Positions 6,095 to 6,489 of a stretch of DNA of 6,489 nt are shown here, piece after piece. The DNA comes from Methylococcaceae bacterium (GTDB taxonomy: Bacteria; Pseudomonadota; Gammaproteobacteria; Methylococcales; Methylococcaceae), in assembly GCA_028678445.1 (NCBI GenBank), contig JAJRDJ010000076.1, positions 1 to 6,489 of the forward strand, given 5' to 3'. The notes below the pieces were generated by a model. That model was not told the origin of the DNA. It saw nothing but the letters and a program-made list of their open reading frames with translations, and did no database searches. The translations under genes were made by a program, and so were the position numbers. Each line of letters opens with the position of its first letter. Position 1 is the first letter of the stretch.

Positions 6095-6489
6095 TCTGCT
6101 GTTCTCAGTCCGCACAAGAGGGTTTGGGGGGGTGCGGTTAGTGGTTGAATCATGCCGTTTATCGACATATCGGGTGTTGTTTTCAGTATGGCTGGAAACC
6201 ACCAGGCAGGGCTGCCCATTGGACCGACAGCCGAATAATTCCGTATGGGCCATGCTTGCTCCGTGGGGAGTTAGTGCGCGGATTTTCCCCCCTCAGCGGG
6301 GTCATCTGTCAAGCCTTTATCACTCTGTTGAAACCCTTATGCACCAGGCTCTGGTAAAAGGCGGCAACAGTAATGAGCCCTTTGTCCGAGTAGGACTCTC
6401 AGCGCTTTTCGTCCGCAAAAAACGCCAGTCCGTCACAAACGGACTTTCGGCTATCCATACTGATCTTCGGAATGCTGCCTGAATCCGGA
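6095..6489. other. Stretch upstream of the zinc-ribbon gene with no further supported gene
   Basis: A forward reading frame from 6132 to 6482 exists but has no recognisable protein features or ribosome binding site. The stretch includes a seven-G run (6126-6132), the alternative reverse start at 6253, a CCCC/GGGG hairpin with loop TCAGC at 6289-6301, and the GTCCG cluster. Promoters for the reverse gene presumably lie here, but no convincing -35/-10 pair was found. Confidence 0.45.
6384..6445. repeat. Cluster of GTCCG motifs with short inverted repeats
   Basis: GTCCG occurs at 6384, 6411 and 6428 on the forward strand and once inverted (CGGAC, 6440-6444). GTCC/GGAC pair at 6384-6396. AGTCCGT (6427-6433) pairs perfectly with ACGGACT (6439-6445) around CACAA, and is followed by TTTC. 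The second hairpin could be a modest terminator. Motif copies are unevenly spaced (27 and 17 bases), which is unlike a regular iteron array. Confidence 0.35.

Noticed and set aside
6328..6357. Promoter with TTGAAA and a downstream TGGTAA
   Set aside because: The -10 matches the consensus at only two of six positions and no gene follows in the window.
6132..6482. Forward 116-codon reading frame near the right edge
   Set aside because: No ribosome binding site, no domain, and it overlaps the reverse gene's candidate extension; nothing supports translation.

Overview
The window is about 6.5 kb of bacterial DNA, GC-rich by eye. It joins two unlike pieces at about position 1374. The left piece looks like ordinary chromosome: the 3' end of a beta-carbonic anhydrase gene, a small exported cupin protein, and the first ~31 codons of an ABC-transporter ATPase (phospholipid/MCE-type, MlaF-like, by resemblance). 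The right piece is the distal end of an F-type conjugation (type IV secretion, MPF-F) operon: traH without its 5' end, followed by a complete traG. The protein types and GC content fit a proteobacterium. An Acidithiobacillus-like host carrying an integrative or conjugative element is my guess, but the sequence alone does not prove it.

Layout. 2-397 (+) carbonic anhydrase, running in from the left edge. 411-460 a long, nearly continuous inverted repeat, probably its terminator. 501-893 (+) Sec-exported cupin. 894-1279 no supportable gene, several small hairpins, ending in a ribosome binding site. 1280 to ~1374 (+) ABC ATPase start, cut off before the Walker A region. ~1374 onward (+) traH missing roughly its first 70 residues, signal peptide included. 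2613-5849 (+) traG, overlapping traH by an ATGA. 5871-5890 hairpin terminator shared with a convergent small gene, 5879-6094 (-), encoding a zinc-ribbon plus membrane-anchor protein. 6095-6489 holds no further gene that I can support, but has a cluster of GTCCG motifs near the right edge.

How the genes work together. TraH and TraG are partners in F-like conjugation: TraH acts in the periplasm in pilus extension, and TraG is an inner-membrane protein needed for pilus assembly and mating-pair stabilisation. Their order and overlap are typical of the end of an F-type tra operon. The traH copy here has no signal peptide and no ribosome binding site of its own, and lies downstream of, and out of frame with, a foreign gene start. 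As written, this copy is therefore probably non-functional. The main question is whether the double truncation at ~1374 is a real rearrangement or a chimeric join made during cloning or assembly. No complete undescribed system is evident. The most notable features are this junction, the long hairpin after the carbonic anhydrase gene, the small zinc-ribbon membrane protein next to traG, and the long traG C-terminal region.
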